The translations under genes were made by a program, and so were the position numbers. DNA of 64,000 nucleotides from NCBI GenBank assembly GCA_016705955.1, contig JADJKO010000011.1:62001-126000 (forward strand), given 5' to 3'. Shown here piece after piece: positions 1 through 9,834 of the stretch. The stretch comes from Flavobacteriales bacterium (GTDB taxonomy: Bacteria > Bacteroidota > Bacteroidia > Flavobacteriales_F > PHOS-HE28). Under the pieces are notes generated by a model. The model was not told the origin of the DNA. It ran no database searches and saw nothing but the letters and a program-made list of their open reading frames with translations. Position 1 is the first letter of the stretch; every line of letters begins with the position of its first letter.

Positions 1-931
1 GGTGCGGCGCCTCCACCAATTTGTAACCGTCCTCATAGAAAGGATATGGCCCCAACCACTCCTCGAAGCATTTCAACATAAGCGGTACTTGCTTGAAGTG
101 CTCGCGCGCTTTCGCCTCGTTGAATGCGAGGACCCAGTAGTCGAGATCGAGTGGACCCTTCACGCCAACGAAGTCCTCGTGGAAGTGTGCGTACTTGCCG
201 ATGTACGGCACGAGGTTGTAGGTATTGATCGGGTTCTTCACCTGCCAGTTCCACGTCGTTGTTCCGTCGCTGTTCTTCTGTTTGTTGCGGAGCCGACCAT
301 TGCCGATGGCTTGCAAACTGTCCGGCACGGTGATGTGCAGATTCGCGCCGTACTCCGGCTCGTCGCTTTGGGTGTCCTTGCACGGATACCACACGCTGGC
401 GCCGAGTCCTTGGCAGGCCACGCTCATCCACGGGTTGCCCTGTTCATCCTTCTTCCAGATCCAGCCGCCGTCCCAAGGTGGGTTGCGCGCCGTGCGCGGA
501 ACGCCATGGTAGGAGATGGTGATCGTCGTGGCTTCACCCTTCTTCATGGCTTGTGGCAGATCCACCCAGATCACGTTCTCCTCGCGGCTGAAGGGAATGG
601 TCTTGTAGCTCACCGCGATCGCCCCGTCCTTGAATTCCGCGAAATCCGTCACGATGCTGTCCACAACGAGCGGCTGTTGAAGATCGATCTGCATACGCCC
701 ACCGGCCTCAACAGCATCGAAGGCGATGATGGTACGACCCACGATGGATCGCGTTTCGAAGTCCGGCCGCACGGTGACATCATAGCCGACCACGTTCCAC
801 CACGCACGGTATGGCCCGATGGATCCACGCAAGGTGTCGGCGTGCGTGAAGGTCTGTTGCCCATCGCCCAATTGCGCGTGTGCCACCGCACCAACCAGCA
901 CCATACTGAGAGCAAGAGCCTTCCTGAACAT
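1..931 (-). CDS. M1 family metallopeptidase (aminopeptidase), N-terminal part
   Basis: Partial gene; about 310 residues are visible on the minus strand before the window edge. It starts at the ATG whose complement ends at 931 and opens with a signal peptide (MFRKALALSMVLVGAVAHA, then Gln), so the enzyme is exported. The body reads as the N-terminal beta domain of M1 peptidases (e.g. GSIGPYRAWWNVVGYDVTV, a segment with DLDYWVLAF) and reaches the stretch YPFYEDGYKLVEAPH. In Bacteroidota M1 enzymes that stretch directly precedes the GMEH substrate-binding motif, so the HExxH zinc site lies outside the window. Inferred role: zinc-dependent removal of N-terminal residues from peptides in the periplasm or outside the cell. 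It is divergent from the gene at 1067. A TACCTTCG box at 937-944 sits five bases before the start. The long plus-strand open frame opposite this gene is a shadow. Confidence 0.85.
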   Translation of the reverse strand, partial: MFRKALALSMVLVGAVAHAQLGDGQQTFTHADTLRGSIGPYRAWWNVVGYDVTVRPDFETRSIVGRTIIAFDAVEAGGRMQIDLQQPLVVDSIVTDFAEFKDGAIAVSYKTIPFSREENVIWVDLPQAMKKGEATTITISYHGVPRTARNPPWDGGWIWKKDEQGNPWMSVACQGLGASVWYPCKDTQSDEPEYGANLHITVPDSLQAIGNGRLRNKQKNSDGTTTWNWQVKNPINTYNLVPYIGKYAHFHEDFVGVKGPLDLDYWVLAFNEAKAREHFKQVPLMLKCFEEWLGPYPFYEDGYKLVEAPH

Positions 932-936
932 GTCGG

Positions 937-944
937 CGAAGGTA
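937..944 (-). promoter_or_regulatory. Candidate -7 box of the M1 peptidase gene
   Basis: Minus strand reads TACCTTCG, 7 of 8 matches to the Bacteroidota -7 consensus TAnnTTTG, ending five bases before the ATG at 931. No convincing -33 TTG is seen at the usual spacing. If used, the mRNA would be leaderless or nearly so. Confidence 0.35.
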
Positions 945-1066
945 TCGGCGACTTCAATGCGCGACGGCCCGCCCGGCGTTCGATCCACCCGTTCACAGGC
1001 AATGTTGTGCATGGTCGGGCGCATCTTGTCGTTGATGCTTCCACGGAAGTGGTCCACCTTCGCACC

Positions 1067-2170
1067 ATGAGGACCCGGTTCACCTTACTGCTCTGCCTGC
1101 CGCTCCGGCTCGTAGGTCAGGTATTGGTTCCCGATCTGCTCACCGTGCTACCGGCGCAGATGAACGAGACCAGCGGTCTCATCGTGGTGAGCGGCGTGAT
1201 CTGGACGATACTCGACAGCGGCAATCCGCCGGCGCTTTACGCTGTGGATCCGGACAACGGAAGCGTGTTGCGTACCGTGCAACTCACGGGCGCCACCAAC
1301 GTGGATTTCGAGGAGATCACCGCCGATGCGAACTGGGTGTACATCGGTGACTTCGGCAACAACCTCGGCTCGCGCACCGATCTCCGCATCTATCGCATCC
1401 CGCGTTCGGCGCTGGAGGACGAAGGCATCACGGAGGCGGCCGTCGATACGATCCACTTCACCTTCAGCGACCAGACCGACTTCACACCCGCATGGAACGC
1501 GACGAACTTCGACCAGGAGGCGATGATCGCGGTGGATGATAGCCTCTTCCTCTTTTCGAAGCGTTGGCTCGACGAACGCACGCGACTGTACGCACTTCCG
1601 GCAACGCCCGGTGATCATGTGGCGGAAGCGCGCGGCATATTCGACACGAACGGTGTGATCACCGCCGCATCATGGGACGGTGTTGATCGCCTTGCTCTGC
1701 TGGGACATGAGGACGATCCCGGCCAGCCCTTCATCTGGTTGTTCAGCAATGTCGAGGGCCACGACTTCTTCGGTGCGAACGCTCTTCGCCGGAACGTGGA
1801 CCTCTTCGATCACCAGACCGAGGGGATCGCTTGGCGGACGCCAGATGAATGGATCCTCAGCAATGAGTGGACGGCGGCATTTCCTGCTTCGTTGTGGTCG
1901 GTGGAAGTGGGGCAGACCGTATTGGATCGCGGGTCGATCGGCGAGAGGCCTAGCACGTTCCCACAACCAGCGGATCGCGAAGTGCGGATAAGCGGACTAC
2001 GAGGACCGACGTCTGTTCGAATAGTGGATCACACGGGACGCGAGATCGCTTCCTTCCGCATCAACGGCGACGGACCGATCGACACTAGCTCTCTCGTCCC
2101 GGGCATTTACGTGATGGTGATCAGGGATGGCAGCAGCTTGTGGCGCTTACCGCTGATGATCGTTCACTGA
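1067..2170 (+). CDS. Secreted protein with T9SS-type C-terminal tail, propeller-like
   Basis: 367 residues. I place the start at the ATG at 1067 because it opens with a hydrophobic signal peptide (MRTRFTLLLCLPLRLVGQ); the open frame extends far upstream but there it runs opposite the M1 gene. The body has DNGSVLRTVQLTGATNVDFEEITAD-like and GDFGNNLGSRTDLRIYRIP-like segments, resembling extracellular propeller proteins of Bacteroidota that read as integral-type hypothetical proteins. The last ~70 residues (VRISGLRGPTSVRIVDHTGR, later SLVPGIYVMVI) match the beta-sandwich T9SS type A sorting domain, so the protein is probably exported and surface-attached. No catalytic motif recognised. An identical CCTTCGCACC precedes this ATG and that of the symporter gene at 21201. 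Confidence 0.75.
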   Translation: MRTRFTLLLCLPLRLVGQVLVPDLLTVLPAQMNETSGLIVVSGVIWTILDSGNPPALYAVDPDNGSVLRTVQLTGATNVDFEEITADANWVYIGDFGNNLGSRTDLRIYRIPRSALEDEGITEAAVDTIHFTFSDQTDFTPAWNATNFDQEAMIAVDDSLFLFSKRWLDERTRLYALPATPGDHVAEARGIFDTNGVITAASWDGVDRLALLGHEDDPGQPFIWLFSNVEGHDFFGANALRRNVDLFDHQTEGIAWRTPDEWILSNEWTAAFPASLWSVEVGQTVLDRGSIGERPSTFPQPADREVRISGLRGPTSVRIVDHTGREIASFRINGDGPIDTSSLVPGIYVMVIRDGSSLWRLPLMIVH

Positions 2171-2333
2171 TCCCGTTGGTTCCTGGACGGGAACCGTGAG
2201 CTTCACCACCACCATCTCGCGGATGCCAACTTTGATCTGGAGCAGGCGGCTGTTTTCAGAGTTGAGTCCAACTTCACGGACCGGGCCTTGCCAAGGGCAC
2301 GCCCCTTGCTCGGCGCCCGTACCTTTACCGCCC
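2171..2333. other. Intergenic spacer with short hairpins and a -7-like box
   Basis: No gene supported. A weak hairpin (GGTTCC/GGAACC, about 2182-2199) follows the upstream stop and could be a terminator, but there is no T tract. GTACCTTTACCG just before the ATG at 2334 contains TACCTTTA, 7 of 8 to the TAnnTTTG consensus. The open frame could start at 2196, but that would place a signal peptide internally. Confidence 0.35.
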
Positions 2334-3335
2334 ATGCTCCTGCGCCTTTCCGTGTTCCTTCCCGTGTTCTTCCTTGGCCTGCTGGTACTGGCCCAACCTC
2401 CCGTGCCCGCAACCAATACCACCGATGCGCAGGGCCGCAAGCAAGGCATTTGGAGCAAGGCGTGGCCGAACGGCACGATCCGGTACATGGGCCAGTTCAA
2501 GGATGATCGTCCGATCGGCGACTTTTCGCACTTCGATGAGGAAGGGCACCTGACCACCATCCAGCACCACGCCGGTGATGGGAGGACGAGTCGCGCGGAG
2601 CACTACCACGGATCGGGCGCGGTGATGGCCCGTGGAAAGTATGTGGGCCAGCAGAAGGACAGCACATGGAACTACTACGCCGAGAGTGGCGAACTGCGCA
2701 AAGTGGAACGCTACCTCAACGGCAAATTGCACGGCGAGCAGGTGACGTATTTCCCCGGTGGCCAAGTGGCCGAGAAGGAAACCCGCGCCGACGGCCTGTT
2801 GCACGGCGAGAACAAGAGCTGGTTCGATACCGGCAAGTTGAAATCGGAGGCGACCTACGTACACGGCGAACCGGAGGGTCGAATGGTTTTCTACTTCCCC
2901 AACGGCACCAAGGAGATCGAGGGTGGCGTGGTGAACGGCGCGCGCGAAGGGACCTGGTACTACTTCAATGAGGATGGCAGCATTCAACTTCAAGCGCTGT
3001 ACGCGAAAGGCACGTTGGTGAAGGAGCGGAAGGAGAACGGCACGTTCAAGGAGTACTACGACGACGAGCAGTTGAAAAGCGAGGTAACCTACAAGAAGGG
3101 CATGCGCGAAGGCCGCTTCGTGGAGTACCACGACAACGGCAAGTGGGTGATGAAACCCATGGCGCCGGATCCGGAGTTCGGTACGCCCGGCGACATGGAG
3201 CGTGTGCTGGAAGGACAGATGAAGAAACGCGAAGGCACCTATTTGAACGACCTGCTACACGGTGAGGTGAAGGAGTACGACGAGAAAGGGAAGGTGCTGA
3301 AGGTGACGAAGTATGTGGGGGGGGAGGAGCGGTAG
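2334..3335 (+). CDS. Exported MORN/YwqK-type repeat protein
   Basis: 333 residues. The ATG at 2334 is chosen over an in-frame ATG at 2196 because it is directly followed by a signal peptide (MLLRLSVFLPVFFLGLLVLA). The mature part consists of roughly a dozen short MORN-like beta hairpins with the pattern [Y/F]xxGx(L)xGxxxxYxxxG, e.g. KLHGEQVTYFPGGQ, PEGRMVFYFPNGTKEIEGG, REGTWYYFNEDG. This matches the 'toxin-antitoxin system YwqK family antitoxin' annotation common in Bacteroidota, a label that need not imply a real toxin partner; no toxin gene is adjacent. Probable role: periplasmic or outer-surface structural or binding protein, function unknown. The stop codon lies at the start of a dispersed repeat (3336-3366). 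Confidence 0.8.
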   Translation: MLLRLSVFLPVFFLGLLVLAQPPVPATNTTDAQGRKQGIWSKAWPNGTIRYMGQFKDDRPIGDFSHFDEEGHLTTIQHHAGDGRTSRAEHYHGSGAVMARGKYVGQQKDSTWNYYAESGELRKVERYLNGKLHGEQVTYFPGGQVAEKETRADGLLHGENKSWFDTGKLKSEATYVHGEPEGRMVFYFPNGTKEIEGGVVNGAREGTWYYFNEDGSIQLQALYAKGTLVKERKENGTFKEYYDDEQLKSEVTYKKGMREGRFVEYHDNGKWVMKPMAPDPEFGTPGDMERVLEGQMKKREGTYLNDLLHGEVKEYDEKGKVLKVTKYVGGEER

Positions 3336-3366
3336 GCAGTTAGCAGTAGCCAGTTGGCAGTAGGCA
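3336..3366. repeat. Dispersed intergenic repeat, copy 1
   Basis: Short GGCAGTAG/CCAGTTGG-rich segment directly after the stop of the MORN gene. It shares an 18-base exact core, GCAGTAGCCAGTTGGCAG, followed by a further near-identical AGGCAG, with 34682-34706 inside the 3' end of mtaB. The following 60 bases (to 3430) are low-complexity GAACACCGAACAACG-type sequence. No gene seen in the spacer. Confidence 0.6.
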
Positions 3367-3434
3367 GGGGCGGGAGCAAGCGATCTTCGAGAACCGAACA
3401 CCGAACAACGTTCAATACGAACAACGAAGAGCAA

Positions 3435-4541
3435 GTGAGCAAGCACGGGCGCATACTGGTAGCCATGAGCGGCGGAGTGGATAGCTCCGTGGCGGCGCTG
3501 ATGCTGCATGAGCAAGGCTATGAGGTGATCGGCGTCACGATGAAGACGTGGGACTACACGGACAACAGCGGTGGCAAGCGCATCACCGGTTGCTGCGACC
3601 TGGACAGCATCAACGACGCGCGGAACATGGCGGTGAGCCGCGGATTCCACCATATGATCATCGACATCCGCGAGGAGTTCGGCGATGCGATCATCAGCAA
3701 CTTCACCAGCGAGTACATGGCCGGCCGCACGCCGAACCCGTGCGTGCTGTGTAACACCTTCATCAAATGGGAAGCGCTGCTGAAGCGCGCCGACATGATG
3801 GACTGCGAGTTGATCGCCACCGGACACTACGCCGGTTCACACCAGAACGACGACGGACGCTGGGTGGTGAGCAAGGGTCTGGATCCCGGCAAGGACCAGA
3901 GCTACGTGCTTTGGGGTCTGGAGCAGCAGAACCTCGCCCGCACGCGCTTTCCCATCGGGCACTTCCACAAGAGCGAGATCCGGAAGATGGCCATGGACAG
4001 CGGCTTCCCGGAACTGGCCACGAAAAGCGAGAGCTACGAGATCTGCTTCATCCCGGACAACGACTACCGCGGATTCCTGAAACGGAAGGAACCTGCCGCT
4101 TTTAAGCAATTGGCAGGCGGACAGTTGGTCTCGACCTCCGGTGCGGTGCTGGGCGAGCACGACGGCTATCCCTTCTTCACCATCGGCCAGCGCAAGGGAT
4201 TGGGCATCGCTACTGGCGAACCGATGTACGTGACGGAGATCAAGCCGCAAACGAATACCGTGGTGCTTGGCAGCAAGGACGACCTGCAAGGCACCACGAT
4301 GTGGGTGCGCCGTCCGAACTTCCAGATGGTGGAGGCGCTTGATGGGGAAATGGAGGCCGTGACGCGGATCAGGTACAAGGACAAAGGCACGCCGAGCACC
4401 ATTTCCATGGACGGTACACGGGTGCGTGTTGATCTTCATGCACCGGTCACAGGCATCGCACCGGGGCAAAGTGCCGTCTTTTACGTGGGCGACGATGTGC
4501 TCGGTGGTGGGTTCATCGATCGTCCGACCGCAACGCCATGA
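3435..4541 (+). CDS. mnmA: tRNA-specific 2-thiouridylase MnmA
   Basis: 368 residues from a GTG at 3435 (an alternative ATG at 3465 would begin right at MSGGVDSS; longer upstream starts run into repeat sequence). ATP-dependent 2-thiolation of the wobble uridine U34 in tRNA-Lys, -Glu and -Gln; cytoplasmic. Visible: PP-loop ATP-binding motif SGGVDSSVAAL near the N-terminus, the nucleophilic Cys in NPCVLCN at residue ~103 and the persulfide-forming Cys in SYEICFIPD at residue ~204, the same spacing as characterised MnmA. DPGKDQSYVLW and FTIGQRKGLGI are also family signatures. Length is normal. Its stop overlaps the next ATG by four bases (ATGA), so it heads a translationally coupled operon with a lipoprotein, a protease and aat; no functional link is obvious. 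Confidence 0.95.
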   Translation: MSKHGRILVAMSGGVDSSVAALMLHEQGYEVIGVTMKTWDYTDNSGGKRITGCCDLDSINDARNMAVSRGFHHMIIDIREEFGDAIISNFTSEYMAGRTPNPCVLCNTFIKWEALLKRADMMDCELIATGHYAGSHQNDDGRWVVSKGLDPGKDQSYVLWGLEQQNLARTRFPIGHFHKSEIRKMAMDSGFPELATKSESYEICFIPDNDYRGFLKRKEPAAFKQLAGGQLVSTSGAVLGEHDGYPFFTIGQRKGLGIATGEPMYVTEIKPQTNTVVLGSKDDLQGTTMWVRRPNFQMVEALDGEMEAVTRIRYKDKGTPSTISMDGTRVRVDLHAPVTGIAPGQSAVFYVGDDVLGGGFIDRPTATP

Positions 4542-5224
4542 AAATGCCGCTCCGTTTCCTCCTCCTGATCATGGGCGTGGCCCTGTTAGGCGCCGCGTGC
4601 AACAAGGACCAAGCGGAAGGCGAGGATCTGGGCTACGGCTACTTCCCGCGGAAGGTGGGTGCGTGGATCGAATACCAAGTGGATTCGATGTGGCGCGATG
4701 ACCAGGCCGGTGTGCGCGACAGTGTGAGCTACCGCTTGAAGGAAAAGGTGGTGGAGGCCTATTATGATCCGGCCGGTCGGCTGTCGTGGCGGATCCACCG
4801 GTTCATCCTGAATGCGAACGACGAATGGGTGATCCGTGATGTGTGGACCAGCACAAGCGACAACTTCTACGCGGAGGTGGCCGAAGAGAATGTGCGCCGA
4901 TTGAAGTTGAGCTTCCCGGTGCGCTCCGGGCGCAAGTGGGACCTGAACGTGTACAACAGCGAGGCTGAACTGGAGGTGGCCTACCGCGAAGTGGGGCAAG
5001 CATGGGCTGGTCCGGTGATCACCTTTCCGAGGACGGTGCTGATCAAGAACACGGTGGGGCCGAACTTCATCATCAAACGGAACCACGAGGAGCGCTACGC
5101 CCTGGACATCGGGTTGGTGAGCCGCTATTGGGAGGAAATGGAATCGCAGCCGGATACCGCCGGTATTTTGCGCGTGGTGGGTTGGCGTTTGAACATGGCA
5201 GCTATCGCTTATGGTACGGAATAG
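4538..5224 (+). CDS. Predicted lipoprotein of unknown function
   Basis: 228 residues. Begins with MKMPLRFLLLIMGVALLGAAC, a lipoprotein signal peptide with lipobox LGAAC, so Cys20 or the adjacent position is lipidated. The rest is a soluble mixed alpha/beta domain (YFPRKVGAWIEYQVDS early; a WDLNVYN segment; RYWEEME near the C-terminus) resembling the small uncharacterised lipoproteins that Bacteroidota place next to tRNA-modification or protease genes. No catalytic motif. Start overlaps mnmA by four bases and its end overlaps the S8 protease gene by 14 bases, so it is co-transcribed. The three-gene arrangement suggests one transcript rather than a shared pathway. Confidence 0.75.
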   Translation: MKMPLRFLLLIMGVALLGAACNKDQAEGEDLGYGYFPRKVGAWIEYQVDSMWRDDQAGVRDSVSYRLKEKVVEAYYDPAGRLSWRIHRFILNANDEWVIRDVWTSTSDNFYAEVAEENVRRLKLSFPVRSGRKWDLNVYNSEAELEVAYREVGQAWAGPVITFPRTVLIKNTVGPNFIIKRNHEERYALDIGLVSRYWEEMESQPDTAGILRVVGWRLNMAAIAYGTE

Positions 5225-6866
5225 GACGATCCTCACCTTGATCCTGCTCGGTGGCTTGCTCACCGGAGCAATGGCCCAAACAGCACCCGACACCTATTGG
5301 GTACAATTCACCGATAAGGAGAACACGCCGTACAGTATCACGCAACCGGAGCAATTCCTGTCGGCACGGTCCATCGCGCGTAGACAAGCGCAAGGCATCG
5401 CTGTTGAAGAGAGCGACCTGCCGGTGGATCCCGCCTACATCGCAGCGGTGCTGGCCACCGGTGATGTGCAATTGATCAACCGGAGCAAGTGGTTCAACGC
5501 GATCACCATCCGTACCACGGAGCAGAGCGCGCTGGATGCGATCGAGCAGTTGTCGTTCGTGAGCCATGTGCGGAGCCGGATGCGAATGGTATCGAACGAT
5601 CCATTACCGGAGGACATGCCAGCACCACCGATGATGGAACAGCGCGGTGGTGAGCCGAGCGATTATGGTGCCTCATGGAACCAGATCTACATGCTCAACG
5701 GACATCTGCTCCACGCCATGGAAGCGAAAGGGCAGGGGATGCTCATCGGTGTGCTTGACTCGGGCTTCGATCAAGCGGATTCACTGCCTGCGTTCGCGGA
5801 TCTGCGTGCGCGCGAAGGCATCCTGCTGGAACGCGACATGGTGAACCACGATGGCGATGTGTACGAGGATCATTGGCACGGGCGCTCGGTACTGAGTTGC
5901 ATGGCCGGGATCCTGCCCGGCTACTTGCAAGGCACGGCGCCGCTGGCGGATTATGTGCTGCTTCGCACCGAAGAGGCAGCGACGGAGTATGTGGTGGAAG
6001 AGGATAATTGGGTGGCCGGGATCGAACTCGCGGACAGTATCGGATGCGATGTGATCAACTCCTCGCTCGGCTACACGGAGTTCGACGACAGCGTGCAGGA
6101 TCACACCTACGCCGATATGGATGGCCAGACCGCTCGCATCAGCATCGCGGCGGGCTTGGCTTCGCAGAAAGGCATGATACCGGTATGCAGTGCGGGGAAC
6201 AATGGGAACACACCATGGCATTTCATCAGCGCGCCTGCGGATGCGGTCGACATCCTTGCGGTCGGTGCCGTGGGTGGCTTCGGCCAACATGCGCCGTTCA
6301 GTTCATTCGGTCCAAGTGCCGACGGACGCGTGAAGCCCGATGTGTGTACGATGGGCTGGGGCGCGATCGGTTTGCGCGTGGAAGGGGATAGCATCGCACC
6401 GATCAGCGGTACTTCCTTCTCCGCACCTATCCTCGCAGGGCTGGTCGCATGCCTGTGGCAATTGCATCCGGAGCAGAGCGCGCAGACCATCATGCAGGCC
6501 GTGCGCGAAAGCGCGTCGCTCTACTTCGCGCCGAACGACTCCATGGGCTACGGCATCCCGAATTTCCTGATGGCCCACAACGCGCTGTCGGTGCTTGGGG
6601 CGAATGATATTGCTGGATCGAACGCGCTACCCGTCGTTCCGAATCCATTCAACGATCTGCTGATTGTGGATCTTCCCGATGCGCTCGGAAGCACCGTGAG
6701 TTGTTCTTTCATCGATGTCCAAGGACGCATTGTCCGATCCAACACGGCAAGAGCGACCGGAGGTAAAGTGAACCTGAGCGGGCTTCAGGATCTGGTCCCG
6801 GGCGTCTACCTCTTGCGCCTTCAATTCGGCGATGTCGTGCTGCACCATCGCGTGGTGAAGCAATGA
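5211..6866 (+). CDS. Secreted S8 (subtilisin-like) serine peptidase with T9SS tail
   Basis: 551 residues. N-terminal signal peptide (MVRNRTILTLILLGGLLTGAMA), a propeptide-like segment with the FLSARSIARRQAQGI motif typical of Bacteroidota S8 peptidases, then the catalytic domain: Asp183 in GVLDSGFD, His223 in HWHGRSVLS, oxyanion Asn in CSAGNNGN and Ser402 in SGTSFSAPI. The C-terminal ~80 residues (ALPVVPNPFNDLLIVDLPDA, ending GVYLLRLQFGDVVLHHRVVKQ) are a T9SS type A sorting domain. Predicted extracellular or cell-surface protease. The last ATGA overlaps the start of aat. All catalytic residues are present, so it is probably active. Confidence 0.92.
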   Translation: MVRNRTILTLILLGGLLTGAMAQTAPDTYWVQFTDKENTPYSITQPEQFLSARSIARRQAQGIAVEESDLPVDPAYIAAVLATGDVQLINRSKWFNAITIRTTEQSALDAIEQLSFVSHVRSRMRMVSNDPLPEDMPAPPMMEQRGGEPSDYGASWNQIYMLNGHLLHAMEAKGQGMLIGVLDSGFDQADSLPAFADLRAREGILLERDMVNHDGDVYEDHWHGRSVLSCMAGILPGYLQGTAPLADYVLLRTEEAATEYVVEEDNWVAGIELADSIGCDVINSSLGYTEFDDSVQDHTYADMDGQTARISIAAGLASQKGMIPVCSAGNNGNTPWHFISAPADAVDILAVGAVGGFGQHAPFSSFGPSADGRVKPDVCTMGWGAIGLRVEGDSIAPISGTSFSAPILAGLVACLWQLHPEQSAQTIMQAVRESASLYFAPNDSMGYGIPNFLMAHNALSVLGANDIAGSNALPVVPNPFNDLLIVDLPDALGSTVSCSFIDVQGRIVRSNTARATGGKVNLSGLQDLVPGVYLLRLQFGDVVLHHRVVKQ

Positions 6867-7447
6867 CCGCTTCCGATCTCGAGACCATTCCTGTTGACGT
6901 GCTGCTGAAGGCCTATACGCGCGGCGTCTTCCCGATGGCGCATGACGACGGTGAACTCTATTGGCACGAGCCGGATCCGCGCGCGGTCTTCAACCTTGCT
7001 TCGATACAACCCGATCCCACCACGGCCCGTGTGATGCGATCAGGTCGTTACGCGATCACCAGGGATCTCAAGTTCGAAGCAGTCATGCGCGCCTGTGCCG
7101 TGCGCGACGAGACCTGGATCGATGAGCGCATCATCGGGAGCTATGTCGCATTGCACGCAACTGGGCATGCGCATTCAGTGGAGGTCCGGGAAGGAGAGAA
7201 GCTCATTGGGGGGATCTATGGTGTCGCCCTCGGCGGTGCCTTCTTCGGCGAAAGCATGTTCGGAGTGAACAATGCAGGCAAGGTGGCGTTCTATTCACTG
7301 GTGAAGCATATCCAACAACAAGGATTCGTGCTTTTCGATAGCCAGTATATCAATCCGTTCACGAAACGCTTGGGAGCGATCGAGATCCCGAAAGCTGACT
7401 TCATGCAGCGATTGGATCACGCGCTCTCATTGACTGCGCACTTCTGA
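6863..7447 (+). CDS. aat: Leucyl/phenylalanyl-tRNA--protein transferase
   Basis: 194 residues. Transfers Leu or Phe from aminoacyl-tRNA to proteins with N-terminal Arg or Lys, marking them for ClpS/ClpAP (N-degron pathway); cytoplasmic. Family signatures seen: LLKAYTRGVFPMA near the N-terminus, LYWHEPDPRAVF, GGIYGVALGGAFFGESMFG and FDSQYINPFTKRLGAIEIP-like C-terminal motif (split here: FDSQYIN, HxxRLGA variant TKRLGAIEI). Length is at the short end of the family but complete. Overlaps the S8 protease stop by four bases and is followed three bases later by the DUF2141 gene, the last member of this operon. Confidence 0.93.
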   Translation: MTASDLETIPVDVLLKAYTRGVFPMAHDDGELYWHEPDPRAVFNLASIQPDPTTARVMRSGRYAITRDLKFEAVMRACAVRDETWIDERIIGSYVALHATGHAHSVEVREGEKLIGGIYGVALGGAFFGESMFGVNNAGKVAFYSLVKHIQQQGFVLFDSQYINPFTKRLGAIEIPKADFMQRLDHALSLTAHF

Positions 7448-7450
7448 GCG

Positions 7451-7830
7451 ATGCGTTGCGTGCTGCTCATCGGGTTGCTTGTCGCATGTGCTTCAGAGAT
7501 ACACGCGCAGTCCAACGCGATCCTGGAGATCGTGCTGAGCCGCCCGGATGCCGGTGGGACCGTGCGCATCGCGATCTGTCCGGATGAAGCTTCCTACGAT
7601 AAGGAGAAGGGATGCATTGTGCGAAGTGCGTCTGCCAGTGGAGCGGTTGTACGGGTGCCGCTCACTGGCATCGCCACGGGCACTTACGGCATCAAGATCT
7701 TTCACGACGTGAACGACAACGGCGTGCTCGACACCAATTGGATCGGCATCCCGACGGAGCCTTACGGATTCAGCAACGATGCCATGGGGACCTTCGGCCC
7801 GCCGGGGTTCAAGGAAGCTGCGGTGGGGAA
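7451..7830 (+). CDS. DUF2141 domain protein, 3' end lost in the poly-G tract
   Basis: About 125 reliable residues. Signal peptide MRCVLLIGLLVACASEIHA, then the DUF2141 domain: ILEIVLSRPDAGGTVRIAI, GTYGIKIFHDVNDNGVLDTN, PTEPYGFSNDAMGTFGPPGF. This family of small exported beta-sandwich proteins has no assigned function. Homologues continue about 15-25 residues beyond the FGPP.F motif; here the reading frame continues only into corrupted G-rich sequence (nominal stop at 7963), so the true C-terminus is missing from this assembly. The end coordinate given is my estimate of where the reliable sequence stops. It is the last gene of the mnmA operon. Confidence 0.75.
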
Positions 7831-9120
<1,290 letters not shown>

Positions 9121-9147
9121 ATGCGTGATCCGTATCCGGATGAAGGG

Positions 9148-9828
9148 CTAGCGTTGGGCACGCACGATCTCCGGAACCACCGCCTGTCGTTCAGCGAGGT
9201 AACGCTGGTAATCCGCGCTGTACGCCGCCCTGCGATCGATCGTTTCGCCGTAGCGCCCCATGATGTGAAGCAGTGCATCCGTCGCTTCGCGCAGGCCATT
9301 CTGTCCGCCGCTGAACGCGGTGACCACATCGGCGCTGCCGCGCGCGATCACGCGCTCCACGAACGCCTGGCCTGCCGGGTGCCGCATGAGGACGCGGAAG
9401 CCGCAGCGATCGGCCACAGAGAGGTCGATCGCATCATCAAAGAAGAAGGCGACCTGTTCCGCGCGCAATTGGTGCTTTGCAAGGAATGCGTCGAAGGCTT
9501 CGGGCTTGTGGATGAAGCCCATGTAGAGGCCGTGCATCCGTTCGCGTTGCACGAAACGCTCCGCGTGTCCGTTGTGCTGGCCGGTGATCACCGCCGCATA
9601 GGGGAGGTGTTCCTCGTTCTGTAACCACAAGCCGAAGCGCAGCATATTCACGCCCATGCTGCCCACTTCACTGAAGGGACTGCCGCCGTCGATGTCCTTC
9701 CAGCCGTCGTTGAAGACGCCGTCCCAATCAAAGATCACCGCGCGGATCGTGCGCAGTCGCTCGCGAAGCGCTTCCGGTGAATGCAGGAACAGGGTTCCTT
9801 GATCGCGGAAAGACTTCAGGTCGTCCAT
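9148..9828 (-). CDS. HAD hydrolase, KdsC-like phosphatase
   Basis: 226 residues. HAD motif I with Asp34 and Asp36 (AVIFDWDGVFNDG), motif II Thr in AVITGQ, a Lys in HKPEAF and motif IV Asp pair in FFFDDAIDLS. The DGVFNDG signature and lack of a cap domain resemble KdsC (3-deoxy-D-manno-octulosonate 8-phosphate phosphatase), but KdsC is usually ~170-190 residues; this protein has an N-terminal ~28-residue and a C-terminal extension, and Trp35 replaces the usual Val/Ile. It lies in a minus-strand cluster six bases downstream of the transaldolase-CBS gene and near kdsA, which supports a KDO-8-phosphate phosphatase role by context. Other HAD sugar-phosphate activities are possible. Confidence 0.75.
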   Translation of the reverse strand: MDDLKSFRDQGTLFLHSPEALRERLRTIRAVIFDWDGVFNDGWKDIDGGSPFSEVGSMGVNMLRFGLWLQNEEHLPYAAVITGQHNGHAERFVQRERMHGLYMGFIHKPEAFDAFLAKHQLRAEQVAFFFDDAIDLSVADRCGFRVLMRHPAGQAFVERVIARGSADVVTAFSGGQNGLREATDALLHIMGRYGETIDRRAAYSADYQRYLAERQAVVPEIVRAQR

Positions 9829-9834
9829 TGCAGC

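Noticed and set aside
2..1066. Plus-strand extension of the 1067 gene back to the window start
   Set aside because: The opposite strand carries a clear M1 peptidase with signal peptide, and the plus reading has no homology; the true start is the ATG at 1067.
2334..3335. Real toxin-antitoxin pair
   Set aside because: YwqK-type naming only; the neighbouring genes are unrelated and the protein has a signal peptide.
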